Assembly (NCBI GenBank): GCA_965613025.1
Contig: CBFDUE010000037.1
Span: 1 to 22,009 of the forward strand
Direction of reading: 5' to 3'
DNA from: CAYTXJ01 sp965613025
Lineage (GTDB): Bacteria > Desulfobacterota > DSM-4660 > Desulfatiglandales > JALVMZ01
DNA: 22,009 nucleotides
The notes under the pieces are model-generated. The model did not search any database. It was not told the DNA's origin and saw nothing but the letters and a program-made list of their open reading frames with translations. Positions within the stretch are counted from its first letter, which is position 1. Every line of letters starts with the position of its first letter. The translations under genes and the position numbers were made by a program. Positions 1 to 7,321 of the stretch are shown piece by piece.

Positions 1-73
1 GCACCTTTGGCCTCCTTAGGGTAAGGGGTCTAAGCCTCCTTCCATACCCAGCACATAAGAGCATTGCCTTCAT
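1..73 (-). CDS. Sugar-phosphate nucleotidyltransferase, N-terminal fragment (runs off the window)
   Basis: Reading leftward from an ATG at 73, the first 24 codons give MKAMLLCAGYG followed by RRLRPLTLRRPKV. This matches the N-terminal nucleotide-binding signature of sugar-1-phosphate nucleotidyltransferases (glucose-1-phosphate thymidylyl-/uridylyltransferases and mannose-1-phosphate guanylyltransferases), G-x-G-x-R-L-x-P-L-T followed by a Pro-Lys. Such enzymes make NDP-sugars for cell-envelope polysaccharides. The rest lies beyond base 1, so the sugar specificity cannot be judged. No strong ribosome binding site precedes the ATG. The same frame stays open for 45 codons upstream to a TAG at 209-211, so an earlier start cannot be excluded. 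The gene is divergent from the aro operon. The family call is fairly safe because the motif is distinctive; the exact enzyme is unknown. Confidence 0.75.
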   Translation of the reverse strand, partial: MKAMLLCAGYGRRLRPLTLRRPKV

Positions 74-282
74 ATCACTTTTTCTTAATCTTTTTTGATT
101 TACTATCTTATACACATTTTCTGTAAGATATGTAAGTGTAAAGTGCTTCTGAATAAATTCCACACATCCCTTATCCAACAGATCCTTGATTCTACTTTTT
201 AATGCAACCTATAAATGTAGGCATTATTTGTATTGAAATTGCTATTAATGCTATCTTTCAGTAAGGTGTCGCTGAATCTCTC

Positions 283-311
283 TTGACAAACTTTGAAGAT
301 TTATATATCTT
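283..311 (+). promoter_or_regulatory. Probable sigma70-type promoter of the aro operon
   Basis: A perfect TTGACA lies at 283-288. Two overlapping -10 candidates follow: TATCTT at 306-311 (17-base spacer, 4 of 6 matches) and TATATC at 304-309 (15-base spacer). It sits about 30-50 bases upstream of the leader peptide start, the distance expected for an attenuator transcript. The -35 match is strong; the exact -10 and the start site are inferred. Confidence 0.55.
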
Positions 312-336
312 GCTTAGGCGAAAAAAAGAGGTGGTT

Positions 337-423
337 ATGATGAAACTTAGGCCGCAAAAGGAGATATATTTTTATTCTGGTTTTTATTTTAGGTGGGGAG
401 GTGTCTGCCCATGGCCTGATTGA
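337..423 (+). CDS. Aromatic-rich leader peptide of the aro operon attenuator (28 aa)
   Basis: This small ORF starts at ATG 337 (or the adjoining ATG at 340) behind the ribosome binding site GAGGTGG at 328-334, and ends at TGA 421-423. Residues 11-20 read YFYSGFYFRW and a second Trp is residue 26, so 8 of 28 residues are aromatic, 7 of them within ten codons. This is the signature of a leader peptide whose translation senses charged tRNA-Phe, tRNA-Tyr and tRNA-Trp, as known for pheL and trpL in enterobacteria. Its last codons overlap the antiterminator arm at 402-415, and a strong terminator follows 23 bases after the stop codon. It lies directly upstream of nine genes making aromatic amino acids. 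It has no expected function beyond controlling transcription of that operon. The ORF and RNA structures are seen in the sequence; the sensing role is inferred from known attenuators. Confidence 0.85.
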   Translation: MMKLRPQKEIYFYSGFYFRWGGVCPWPD

Positions 424-459
424 TCTTTCTTAATTGCTTTTAAAAGCCGTGGGCAGACA
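402..459 (+). promoter_or_regulatory. Antiterminator stem of the aro attenuator
   Basis: TGTCTGCCCATGGC at 402-415, inside the last codons of the leader ORF, can pair with GCCGTGGGCAGACA at 446-459. This gives 14 contiguous pairs including one U-G wobble (412 with 449). The downstream arm includes the 5' arm of the terminator (446-454), so the two structures exclude each other. A ribosome stalled at the Tyr/Phe codons 367-390 would leave 402-415 free and favour read-through. A ribosome that reaches the stop codon would cover it and allow termination. Confidence 0.8.
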
Positions 460-481
460 GATAGAGCCCACGGCTTTTTTT
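442..481 (+). terminator. Intrinsic terminator of the aro attenuator
   Basis: AAAAGCCGTGGGC (442-454) and GCCCACGGCTTTT (466-478) form a perfect 13-bp stem with an 11-base loop, and the T run extends through 481. This is a textbook intrinsic terminator, placed between the leader peptide and aroK and only 20 bases before the aroK start. That position makes sense only as a conditional terminator for the operon. Confidence 0.9.
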
Positions 482-501
482 ATGTCTTTTGGGGGTAATG
501 T

Positions 502-1029
502 ATGAATATAGTCCTGATTGGATATAGGTGTTGTGGAAAGAGCAGTGTGGGAAAAAAGCTGGCCTGCAGAATGGGGTGGAGGTTTGTGGATACAGATAGA
601 TTGATAGAGCAATCTACAGGTATGAGATTACACAGGCTCATACAATTAAAAGGCTGGAAATATTTTAGGGCTTTGGAAAGGGTTGTGGTTAGTCGCATAT
701 CCTGTGCAGATGCCACTGTGATTGCCACAGGGGGTGGCACAGTTATTGATAATGGTAACCTGAAGGCCCTTAAGAAAAATGGATGGATTGTGTGGCTGGA
801 TGTGGATAGCAAGATTATAAGGCAGAGAATGGTTAAAGAACAGGCCTTGGGTATATGGCGTCCTCCCCTTGAAGGTAAAGATCCTATAGATGAAATAGAA
901 CAGATACTTGAACAACGAAGACCTATATACAGGAAGGCATCAGATCTTGTTGTGGATGGAGGGACTATCTCCGTTGAGGAAGTTGTAGAGGTAATTATGA
1001 AAAATTTTCATAGAAGGGGGATAATATAG
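502..1029 (+). CDS. aroK: Shikimate kinase
   Basis: This cytosolic enzyme phosphorylates shikimate at the 3-hydroxyl with ATP, the fifth step of the shikimate pathway. The 175-residue length is usual for the family. Visible features are the Walker A loop GYRCCGKS (residues 7-14), the shikimate- and Mg-contacting Asp pair in DTD (30-32), the substrate Arg in FRALE (R56), the GGG motif (77-79) and a lid Arg in GIWRPPLEG. GGGGG at 491-495 gives a good ribosome binding site 6 bases before the ATG. It is the first gene of the aro operon, and the next gene begins one base after its stop codon. Expression should depend on read-through of the attenuator immediately upstream. It could be named aroK or aroL; nothing in the sequence separates them. 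Confidence 0.95.
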   Translation: MNIVLIGYRCCGKSSVGKKLACRMGWRFVDTDRLIEQSTGMRLHRLIQLKGWKYFRALERVVVSRISCADATVIATGGGTVIDNGNLKALKKNGWIVWLDVDSKIIRQRMVKEQALGIWRPPLEGKDPIDEIEQILEQRRPIYRKASDLVVDGGTISVEEVVEVIMKNFHRRGII

Positions 1030-1030
1030 G

Positions 1031-2098
1031 ATGGCGGGGAACTCTTTTGGCAAGCTATTCAGGATTACTACCTTTGGGGAATCCCATGGCTATGGAATAG
1101 GTGTGGTAATTGACGGATGTCCTTCAGAGATCAGTCTTAGGCCTGAAGACTTTAAAAAAGAGATGGCAAGGCGTCGTCCATATTCACATCCCCTTCACAC
1201 TAAAAGAAAAGAGGAAGATAGGGTGGAGATACTCTCAGGGGTTTTTGAAGGCAAAACCACAGGTGCTCCTATTATGCTATTTATCCATAACAGAGACGTT
1301 GATAGTCGGCCTTATATGATACTCAGAAGCCTCTTTAGGCCTGGGCATGCGGATTTTACATACTTTAAGAAATACCGACACTTTGATTTCAGAGGAGGAG
1401 GCAGATACTCTGCAAGGGAGACAGCCGCAAGGGTTGCAGCTGGAGTAGTTGCAGGGAAGGTGCTTGATTCTGTCCCAATAACTGTAACTGCTTACACACT
1501 TGAACTTGGCGGAATAAGGATCTCTAAAAAGAATATGGAATATGTGGAAAAGAGCCCTGTCTTCTGTCCAGATCCCGAGGCCTCAAAGAGGATGGAAGAC
1601 ATAATCTTTGAGGCACATAGAGAAGGTGATTCCTTAGGGGGAATTGTAGAGATAAGCATAAAAGGCTGCCCCCCAGGACTGGGAGAGCCGGTATTTGATA
1701 AATTGGATGCCGACCTTTCAAAGGCCATATTTTCTATTGGAACGGTTAAGGGTGTAGAGATAGGTGCAGGGTTTGAGGCATCAAGGTTAAGGGGGTCTCA
1801 AAATAATGATCCTATCCTTCCAGAGGGCTTCAAAACGAATAATGCAGGCGGAATACTGGGCGGGATCTCAAATGGAGATGAGATAGTTATTAGGGTTGCT
1901 TTAAAACCTATACCATCAATAAGGATAGAGCAAGATACTATTGATAGAGATGGAAACCCACATAAATTAAGGCTTGAGGGTAGATATGATGTCTGTCCTA
2001 TCCCAAGGATCATTCCTGTGTTGGAGGCAATGGTAAAGCTGGTTCTGGTAGATCATTATCTGAGGAATAAGGCGATTGAAAAGCTATATGGACCATAA
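1031..2098 (+). CDS. aroC: Chorismate synthase
   Basis: This enzyme converts 5-enolpyruvylshikimate-3-phosphate to chorismate, using reduced FMN as a catalytic cofactor. It is the last common step of the pathway. The 355 residues are within the family range. The three family signatures are present: GESHG (16-20) with its catalytic His, RPGHAD (103-108) with the second His, and RGGGRYSARET (121-131). A small departure is the stretch before the third signature, KYRHFDF, where most members have KYG-x-RD. The catalytic residues are intact. Its ATG is one base after the aroK stop, consistent with translational coupling. The following gene starts after the longest gap in the operon, 31 bases. Confidence 0.97.
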   Translation: MAGNSFGKLFRITTFGESHGYGIGVVIDGCPSEISLRPEDFKKEMARRRPYSHPLHTKRKEEDRVEILSGVFEGKTTGAPIMLFIHNRDVDSRPYMILRSLFRPGHADFTYFKKYRHFDFRGGGRYSARETAARVAAGVVAGKVLDSVPITVTAYTLELGGIRISKKNMEYVEKSPVFCPDPEASKRMEDIIFEAHREGDSLGGIVEISIKGCPPGLGEPVFDKLDADLSKAIFSIGTVKGVEIGAGFEASRLRGSQNNDPILPEGFKTNNAGGILGGISNGDEIVIRVALKPIPSIRIEQDTIDRDGNPHKLRLEGRYDVCPIPRIIPVLEAMVKLVLVDHYLRNKAIEKLYGP

Positions 2099-2129
2099 TT
2101 CTTATATCTATTGTTATAGGAGGTGTAAG

Positions 2130-2969
2130 ATGCATGGTATCAAATTAGCAGCAAAGAGAGACGAGAATCATCGAACACTGATCAGGGTCAAAGATGTGTC
2201 CATTGGTGAAGGATTCGTTGTTATTGCAGGCCCCTGCAGTGTTGAAAATGAGGTCCAGACTATAAAGACAGCTATTCATGTAAAAGAGGCAGGGGCAGAT
2301 ATGCTAAGGGGTGGAGTGTTTAAACCAAGAACCTCTCCATATTCATTCCAAGGCCTTGGACTAAAAGGGCTTAAGATACTTGCAAAGGCAAGAGAGGTGA
2401 CTGGGCTTCCAATTGTCACTGAGGTAATGGATCCAAGGGATGTGATGTGGATAGCCGAATATGTGGATGTGTTGCAGATCGGCACCAGAAATATGCAGAA
2501 TTTTTCTCTTCTTAAAGAGGTGGGAAGAGCGGGCAAGCCAGTGCTTCTTAAAAGGGGGATGAATTCCACCCTTAGTGAGTGGCTTAACTGTGCTGAATAT
2601 ATACTTGCTGAAGGGAATCCAGATGTGATTCTCTGTGAAAGAGGTATAAGGACATTTGAGACATACACAAGAAACACACTGGATCTAAGTATAGTTCCTT
2701 CTGTAAAGGAAGTCTCCCATCTCCCTATTATTGTGGATCCTTCTCATGCCACAGGAAGACTGAGCCTTATAGAGCCCATGAGTTTTGCAGCCCTTGCAGC
2801 AGGTGCAGATGGCATTATTGTGGAGGTACACTGCAATCCCTGTGAGGCACTCTGTGATAAAGACCAGTCTATGCCACCAGAGATGTTTCTTGAGATGATG
2901 AGGAGATTAAAGAGGTTGCACTCCTGTATGGGAAGAGCTTTGGAGGTAAATATAAATGAAGTCCATTGA
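2130..2969 (+). CDS. aroF: 3-deoxy-7-phosphoheptulonate (DAHP) synthase, short type I-beta form
   Basis: This enzyme condenses phosphoenolpyruvate and erythrose-4-phosphate to DAHP, the committed step of the pathway. Motifs in order are GPCSVE (34-39, metal ligand C36), RGGVFKPRTSPYSFQG (60-75), IGTRNMQN, LLKRGM, DPSHATG (H206) and EVH near residue 232 followed by an Asp ligand. I chose ATG 2130 because AGGAGG lies 6 bases upstream at 2118-2123. A longer frame from 2076 would overlap aroC and add 18 unrelated residues. At 279 residues it is only the core barrel, with no N-terminal ACT-like or chorismate-mutase domain, so allosteric inhibition of the type built on those domains is not expected. 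It overlaps aroB by 14 bases. It is homologous to kdsA, but the FKPRTSPYSFQG motif marks it as DAHP synthase. Confidence 0.95.
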   Translation: MHGIKLAAKRDENHRTLIRVKDVSIGEGFVVIAGPCSVENEVQTIKTAIHVKEAGADMLRGGVFKPRTSPYSFQGLGLKGLKILAKAREVTGLPIVTEVMDPRDVMWIAEYVDVLQIGTRNMQNFSLLKEVGRAGKPVLLKRGMNSTLSEWLNCAEYILAEGNPDVILCERGIRTFETYTRNTLDLSIVPSVKEVSHLPIIVDPSHATGRLSLIEPMSFAALAAGADGIIVEVHCNPCEALCDKDQSMPPEMFLEMMRRLKRLHSCMGRALEVNINEVH

Positions 2970-3987
2970 ACTTTTAACAGATCTGGGAAGATCAGAGATA
3001 GTGGTAGGTGAAAGCATTCAGAATCTCAAAAGGTATCTTCCTTCACAAAGAGTGATTGTAATAACAGACAGAAATGTCTTTCGCCTATATCATAGCTATT
3101 TCCCTAAGGGCGATATTATAGAGATAGGAAGCGGAGAAAGCGTAAAAGATCTCAACACCGCATATATGATCTATAAAAGGCTTATCGAGCTTGAGGCTGA
3201 TCGTTACTCTTTTATCCTGGGAATAGGAGGAGGCGTTGTCTGTGACATTGCAGGATTTGTAGGATCTACATATCTAAGGGGGGTAAGATTTGGTTTTGTC
3301 CCTTCCACATTGCTATCACAGGTAGATGGGAGTGTAGGTGGGAAAAATGGTATAAATTTAGATGGTTTCAAAAATATGATCGGGACATTCTGCCAGCCTG
3401 AATTTGTCATCTGTGATATGATGTTTTTGCATACACTTCCAAAAGAAGAGATCCTAAATGGCCTTGCAGAGATTGTAAAACATGCCCTTATAGGTGATGC
3501 AAGACTCTTTTCATATATTGAAGAAAATTATGCCAATATCCTTTCACTTAATAGAAAAGCAATGGAGGAGGTCATATATAGCTCACTACTTGTTAAGGCA
3601 ACCATTGTTAGCAGGGATGAGAAAGAAAGAGGGGAACGCAGGAAATTGAATTTTGGTCACACCCTGGCCCATGCCCTTGAAAGGGTCGCAAATATCTCTC
3701 ATGGTGAGGCAGTAAGTATCGGGATGCGAATGGCATTGATTATTTCAGAAGATAGGGGCTATCTGGACTCAAAGATTTCAAAAAGGATAAAGGAGCTGTT
3801 TGATAGATTGGCACTACCTAATGGTTTTAGATATGATCCGGATCAGATAATGGATGCCATAAAAAGGGATAAAAAGAGGCAGGGAGATTTTATCAACTTT
3901 GTTCTATTAAAAGATATAGGGAGTGCAGTAGTAGATAAAATCCATTTAAGTGAAATATACGATATCGCTAAGGCCTATCTGTCTTAG
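2956..3987 (+). CDS. aroB: 3-dehydroquinate synthase
   Basis: This enzyme converts DAHP to 3-dehydroquinate with NAD and a divalent metal, the second pathway step. The 343 residues are a typical length. The NAD-binding GGGVVCDIAGFVGSTYLRG stretch begins at residue 91, followed by PSTLLSQVDGSVGGK (116-130). Metal ligands are visible as E172 (NGLAEIVKH), H235 (NFGHTLAHALE) and H249 (SHGEAVSIGM). The start at 2956 has TGGAGGT at 2941-2947, 8 bases upstream and inside the end of aroF, so the two genes are probably translationally coupled. A 14-base gap separates it from pheA. No missing active-site residue was noticed. Confidence 0.97.
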   Translation: MKSIELLTDLGRSEIVVGESIQNLKRYLPSQRVIVITDRNVFRLYHSYFPKGDIIEIGSGESVKDLNTAYMIYKRLIELEADRYSFILGIGGGVVCDIAGFVGSTYLRGVRFGFVPSTLLSQVDGSVGGKNGINLDGFKNMIGTFCQPEFVICDMMFLHTLPKEEILNGLAEIVKHALIGDARLFSYIEENYANILSLNRKAMEEVIYSSLLVKATIVSRDEKERGERRKLNFGHTLAHALERVANISHGEAVSIGMRMALIISEDRGYLDSKISKRIKELFDRLALPNGFRYDPDQIMDAIKRDKKRQGDFINFVLLKDIGSAVVDKIHLSEIYDIAKAYLS

Positions 3988-4001
3988 ATGTAGGGGGATC
4001 T

Positions 4002-5063
4002 ATGGATCTTGAAGAGATAAGGAGAAATATTGATCTAATTGATTTTATGGTCTTGAGGCTCTTGAATAGAAGGGCAGAGCTTGCCCTTTTGACAGGCAGG
4101 GTAAAGAAGGAAATTGAGGACAAAAAGAGGGAAAGAGAGGTAATAGAGAGGGTTAAGAAGAACTCAACCAGACTTCTACTTCGTCCTGAGTTTATTGAAA
4201 GGCTCTATTTTGAAATGATCAAAGAGAGTAAGAGGCTTCAGAAGGCCGGCTATAGGTTGATCGCATTTCAGGGAGAACATGGTTCATACAGCGAGATAGC
4301 ATCTGTAATGTGGAATGACAAGCTTATTCCCATGCCTTGCAGTAGATTTGAAGAGCTATTTGAAGGGGTTGAAAGATCCCTCTATGATTACGGAATTGTG
4401 CCTGTTGAAAATTCTCTGGGAGGCAGAATCGGTCGGGTAAATGAGCTCTTGCTTCAGACTGAACTAAAGGTCATAGGAGCAATAGTAATTCCGATACGGC
4501 ATTGTCTATTAGCGCTTCCAGGAACAGAATTGAGTGAAATTCGTGTTGTCTTCTCTCACCCCCAGGCCCTTTTTCAATGCAAATCCTTCATTGAAATGAA
4601 CAGTCTTCAGGCAATTAAATATTATGATACCGCAGGAGCTGCAAGGATGTTAATTGAAGAGAATATAAAGGGAGCGGGGGTGATTGCTAACAGGCTGTGT
4701 GCCAATATATATGGCCTTGAAGTTATAAAGGAAAACATAGCTGACCATGAAGACAATATGACACGTTTCTTTGTGTTAGCCAAGGAATCTGATAGAGACG
4801 ATGGGAATATGTGCTCTGTGATATTCTTTACTGAACATAGGCCTGGGACCCTGCTTCAGGTGTTGGAGATCTTCGCTGATGCTGGGATCAATCTTACAAG
4901 GATAGACTCCATTCCAAAAGGACATAATAATTATGCATTCTTTTTGGATTTTATAGGTTCATACAGGGACGCTGAGGTTTTAAAGGCATTGGATCTTGTA
5001 AAGAGAATAACAAAAGGATTTAAACTCCTCGGCTGTTATAAAGAGAGGAGGGTGGTATTATGA
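4002..5063 (+). CDS. pheA: Bifunctional chorismate mutase / prephenate dehydratase (P-protein)
   Basis: This enzyme converts chorismate to prephenate and then phenylpyruvate, the Phe branch. Domains in order are an all-helical AroQ chorismate mutase (about 1-85), prephenate dehydratase (about 86-262) and a C-terminal ACT domain (about 270-350). The dehydratase shows GIVPVENSLGG (131-141), SHPQAL (185-190), YYDTAGAA and NMTRF, whose T254 is the catalytic Thr. The ACT domain departs from the usual Phe-binding motifs: GTLL (282-285) stands for GALV/GALY and DSIP (302-305) for ESRP. Feedback inhibition by Phe may therefore be weak or changed. The 353-residue length is typical. A GGGGG run before ATG 4002 is the ribosome binding site. 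It overlaps tyrA by ATGA. Confidence 0.95.
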   Translation: MDLEEIRRNIDLIDFMVLRLLNRRAELALLTGRVKKEIEDKKREREVIERVKKNSTRLLLRPEFIERLYFEMIKESKRLQKAGYRLIAFQGEHGSYSEIASVMWNDKLIPMPCSRFEELFEGVERSLYDYGIVPVENSLGGRIGRVNELLLQTELKVIGAIVIPIRHCLLALPGTELSEIRVVFSHPQALFQCKSFIEMNSLQAIKYYDTAGAARMLIEENIKGAGVIANRLCANIYGLEVIKENIADHEDNMTRFFVLAKESDRDDGNMCSVIFFTEHRPGTLLQVLEIFADAGINLTRIDSIPKGHNNYAFFLDFIGSYRDAEVLKALDLVKRITKGFKLLGCYKERRVVL

Positions 5064-5860
5064 GAATATTTATAATGGGGACTGGGAATATGGGCAGATG
5101 GTTTGCCCAAAAACTGTGTGCTGAATATGAAGTTGCCGTCTATGATATTGTTAAAGAGAAGATGAATTCTCTTTCAGGAGTGAAAAGGTTAGAGCGTGTG
5201 GAAGATGTGAAAGAGTTTGATCCCCATATAGTAATAAATGCGGTTAGTCTTTCAAACATACTGGAGGCATTTGACAAGTTGCTTCCTTATGTGGGAAATG
5301 AATGTATTATCTCAGATATTGCCTCAGTTAAGGGAATGCTCCCCGAATATTATAAAAAGAGCAGACGGAGGTTTGCCTCTACTCATCCCATGTTTGGGCC
5401 TACCTTTACCGATCCTGACAACCTCTATGATGAAAATGTAATAATTATCCGGGAATCGGATGAGGAAGGAAAGGTATTTTTCAAAAGATTTTATGGTCGT
5501 CTTGGACTCCATATTCATGAATACAGTTTCGAAGAACATGACGAGACCATAGCCTACTCTCTTTCCATTCCTTTTGCCTCATCCATGGTCTTTGCTGCAT
5601 GTATGAAAAAACAGGATGCCCCTGGCACCACATTTAAGAGGCATCTTGATATTGCAGAGAGACTGCTTTCAGAGGATGATCATCTTCTGGCTGAAATTAT
5701 GTTTAATCCTTATACAATCAAACAGATTGAGCGGATAGAGGCACAACTTAGCTATCTAAAACATATAATCAAAGACAAGGACTATGAAGAGATGTTCAAG
5801 TTCCTAAACAGATTGAGGAGTAATATTGGGCATGATATGTGTTCCAATTGCAGCAAATAA
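5060..5860 (+). CDS. tyrA: Prephenate dehydrogenase
   Basis: This enzyme oxidatively decarboxylates prephenate to 4-hydroxyphenylpyruvate with NAD(P), the Tyr branch. The N-terminal Rossmann motif is GTGNMG (7-12), and an acidic residue after the second strand (YDI) suggests NAD. DIASVKG and STHPMFGP are conserved family motifs; the helical dimerisation domain follows, with HDETIAYSLSIPF. The protein is 266 residues, lacks an ACT domain, and looks closer to short archaeal-type TyrA proteins than to the E. coli mutase fusion. An arogenate dehydrogenase activity cannot be excluded. The ATG overlaps the pheA stop (ATGA) with GAGGAGGG just upstream. Its 3' end overlaps aroD by about 30 bases. Confidence 0.9.
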   Translation: MRIFIMGTGNMGRWFAQKLCAEYEVAVYDIVKEKMNSLSGVKRLERVEDVKEFDPHIVINAVSLSNILEAFDKLLPYVGNECIISDIASVKGMLPEYYKKSRRRFASTHPMFGPTFTDPDNLYDENVIIIRESDEEGKVFFKRFYGRLGLHIHEYSFEEHDETIAYSLSIPFASSMVFAACMKKQDAPGTTFKRHLDIAERLLSEDDHLLAEIMFNPYTIKQIERIEAQLSYLKHIIKDKDYEEMFKFLNRLRSNIGHDMCSNCSK

Positions 5861-6503
5861 AAGAGACGAGGTAATAGAAAAGATATTAAAGGCAAACAGT
5901 GTGGCTGATATGCTGGAATTTAGGCTTGATCTTATGGGAGATCCCTTTTCCGTTGATGAGATGCGCACTATTACACCACTTCCGGTTATCGCTACCTATC
6001 GCTCCATCATGGAAGGGGGAAAGGGGGAGTCAGATTATGAGAGAAGTCTCTTCTATCTGTTAGAAGCGATTGATTCTGGAGCGGATTTTGTGGATGTGGA
6101 ATACAGGATGCCCCTGAAATACAGGGAAAGAATATTTAAAAGGATAGATCCTGAAAGGATCATAATCTCCTGTCATATACTAAACAGGAATCCTGACATA
6201 GATGAGCTTAAAGATCTTCTATTTAAAATGGCTGAAACAGGGGCAGATATCCTTAAGATCGTTATAAGGGCTGAACAGCCTGAAGACAATATCAAAGCAC
6301 TTTCCCTTATTCCTCTTGCAAGGAGGCTTGGAAAGGAGATCATCTCTTTTTGCACAGGATGGGCTGGAAGGATCAGTCGTATTGCTACTGTATTGGTGGG
6401 TGGATACCTTACTTTTGCATCTCTTGAAGAAGGGGAAGAGACAGCAGAAGGGCAGATTCCCGCAAAGAAGATGAAGAGGCTGCTTGAGGTAATTGCATCA
6501 TGA
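5832..6503 (+). CDS. aroD: 3-dehydroquinate dehydratase, type I
   Basis: This enzyme dehydrates 3-dehydroquinate to 3-dehydroshikimate through a Schiff base, the third pathway step. Landmarks are EFRLD (29-33), the catalytic His in ISCH (H115), the Schiff-base Lys in DILKIVI (K142), FCTGWAG and the C-terminal LTFASLEEG...GQIPA loop. Type I enzymes of this short length (223 residues) are common in archaea and Gram-negatives. ATG 5832 is chosen because MICVPI matches the usual start of these proteins. A TTG at 5826 in the same frame sits 5 bases from GAGGAG (5815-5820) and is a real alternative adding two residues. The gene begins inside tyrA and its stop overlaps the aroE start, so translation is likely coupled on both sides. 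Confidence 0.95.
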   Translation: MICVPIAANKRDEVIEKILKANSVADMLEFRLDLMGDPFSVDEMRTITPLPVIATYRSIMEGGKGESDYERSLFYLLEAIDSGADFVDVEYRMPLKYRERIFKRIDPERIIISCHILNRNPDIDELKDLLFKMAETGADILKIVIRAEQPEDNIKALSLIPLARRLGKEIISFCTGWAGRISRIATVLVGGYLTFASLEEGEETAEGQIPAKKMKRLLEVIAS

Positions 6504-7321
6504 AGATAGACCTTAAAACAAGTATATTCGGTATAATAGGTTATCCATTGGGACATTCACTGAGTCCCTTGATGCACAATACCGCCTTCAGGCTCAGAGG
6601 ATTAAATGCCATATATCTTTTCTTTGAGACACAAGAGATAGAAAACGCTATAAAAGGCATAAAGGCCCTTGGTATAAAAGGGGTAAGTGTAACCATTCCA
6701 TATAAATCAGATGTGCTCCCCTTTTTAGATCGCATTGATAGTCTTGCTGAGAATATAGGTGCTGTAAATACCATTATTAACAAGGAAGGAGAGTTGATAG
6801 GATATAATACCGATGCTATTGGCGCATTAAAGGCAATCAAGGAGAGAATCAGCCCCATCGGAAAGGGAGCTCTTATAGTAGGAGCAGGAGGTGCAGCACG
6901 CTCCATTGGTTACATACTTAAAAAGGAAGGGGCGGATCTCTTTATAGCCAGCAGAAACTATAGGCATGCAAAAAAGCTGGCAGAATCTCTGGGAGGAACA
7001 GGAATCCCCATGGAAGATATCGGCTCATTGAATGTCGACATTTTGATAAATGCCACACCTGTGGGCATGTATCCTCACACAGATAGATGTCCTGTATCAA
7101 TGTCTGTCCTGAGGCCTGGGATGGTAGTGATGGACATAGTATATAATCCATTGGATACTCTGTTATTGAAGATAGCAAAGGATCGTGGTTGTATTACAAT
7201 AAATGGGCTTAAGATGTTTATATATCAAGGAGCTGAGCAGTTCAGACTGTGGACCGGTCTGGAGCCACCCTTAGATACGATGGAAAAGGCGGTCAGATCT
7301 GTCTTAGAGAATGATTTATGA
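6500..7321 (+). CDS. aroE: Shikimate dehydrogenase
   Basis: This enzyme reduces 3-dehydroshikimate to shikimate with NADPH, the fourth step. The substrate-binding domain shows GYPLGHSLSP (14-23) and VTIPYK with catalytic K69; the paired catalytic Asp is D105 in GYNTDAIG. The nucleotide-binding loop is GAGGAARS (128-135), followed by ASRNY, where the Arg fits NADP preference, and by NATPVGMYP. The 273-residue length is standard. Both ends share four bases with neighbours (ATGA at 6500 and 7318), so aroD, aroE and aroA are likely co-translated. No unusual features. Confidence 0.96.
   Translation: MKIDLKTSIFGIIGYPLGHSLSPLMHNTAFRLRGLNAIYLFFETQEIENAIKGIKALGIKGVSVTIPYKSDVLPFLDRIDSLAENIGAVNTIINKEGELIGYNTDAIGALKAIKERISPIGKGALIVGAGGAARSIGYILKKEGADLFIASRNYRHAKKLAESLGGTGIPMEDIGSLNVDILINATPVGMYPHTDRCPVSMSVLRPGMVVMDIVYNPLDTLLLKIAKDRGCITINGLKMFIYQGAEQFRLWTGLEPPLDTMEKAVRSVLENDL

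Noticed and set aside
2076..2129. Upstream start for DAHP synthase overlapping aroC
   Set aside because: ATG 2130 has AGGAGG at ideal spacing, and the extra 18 residues do not resemble the family.
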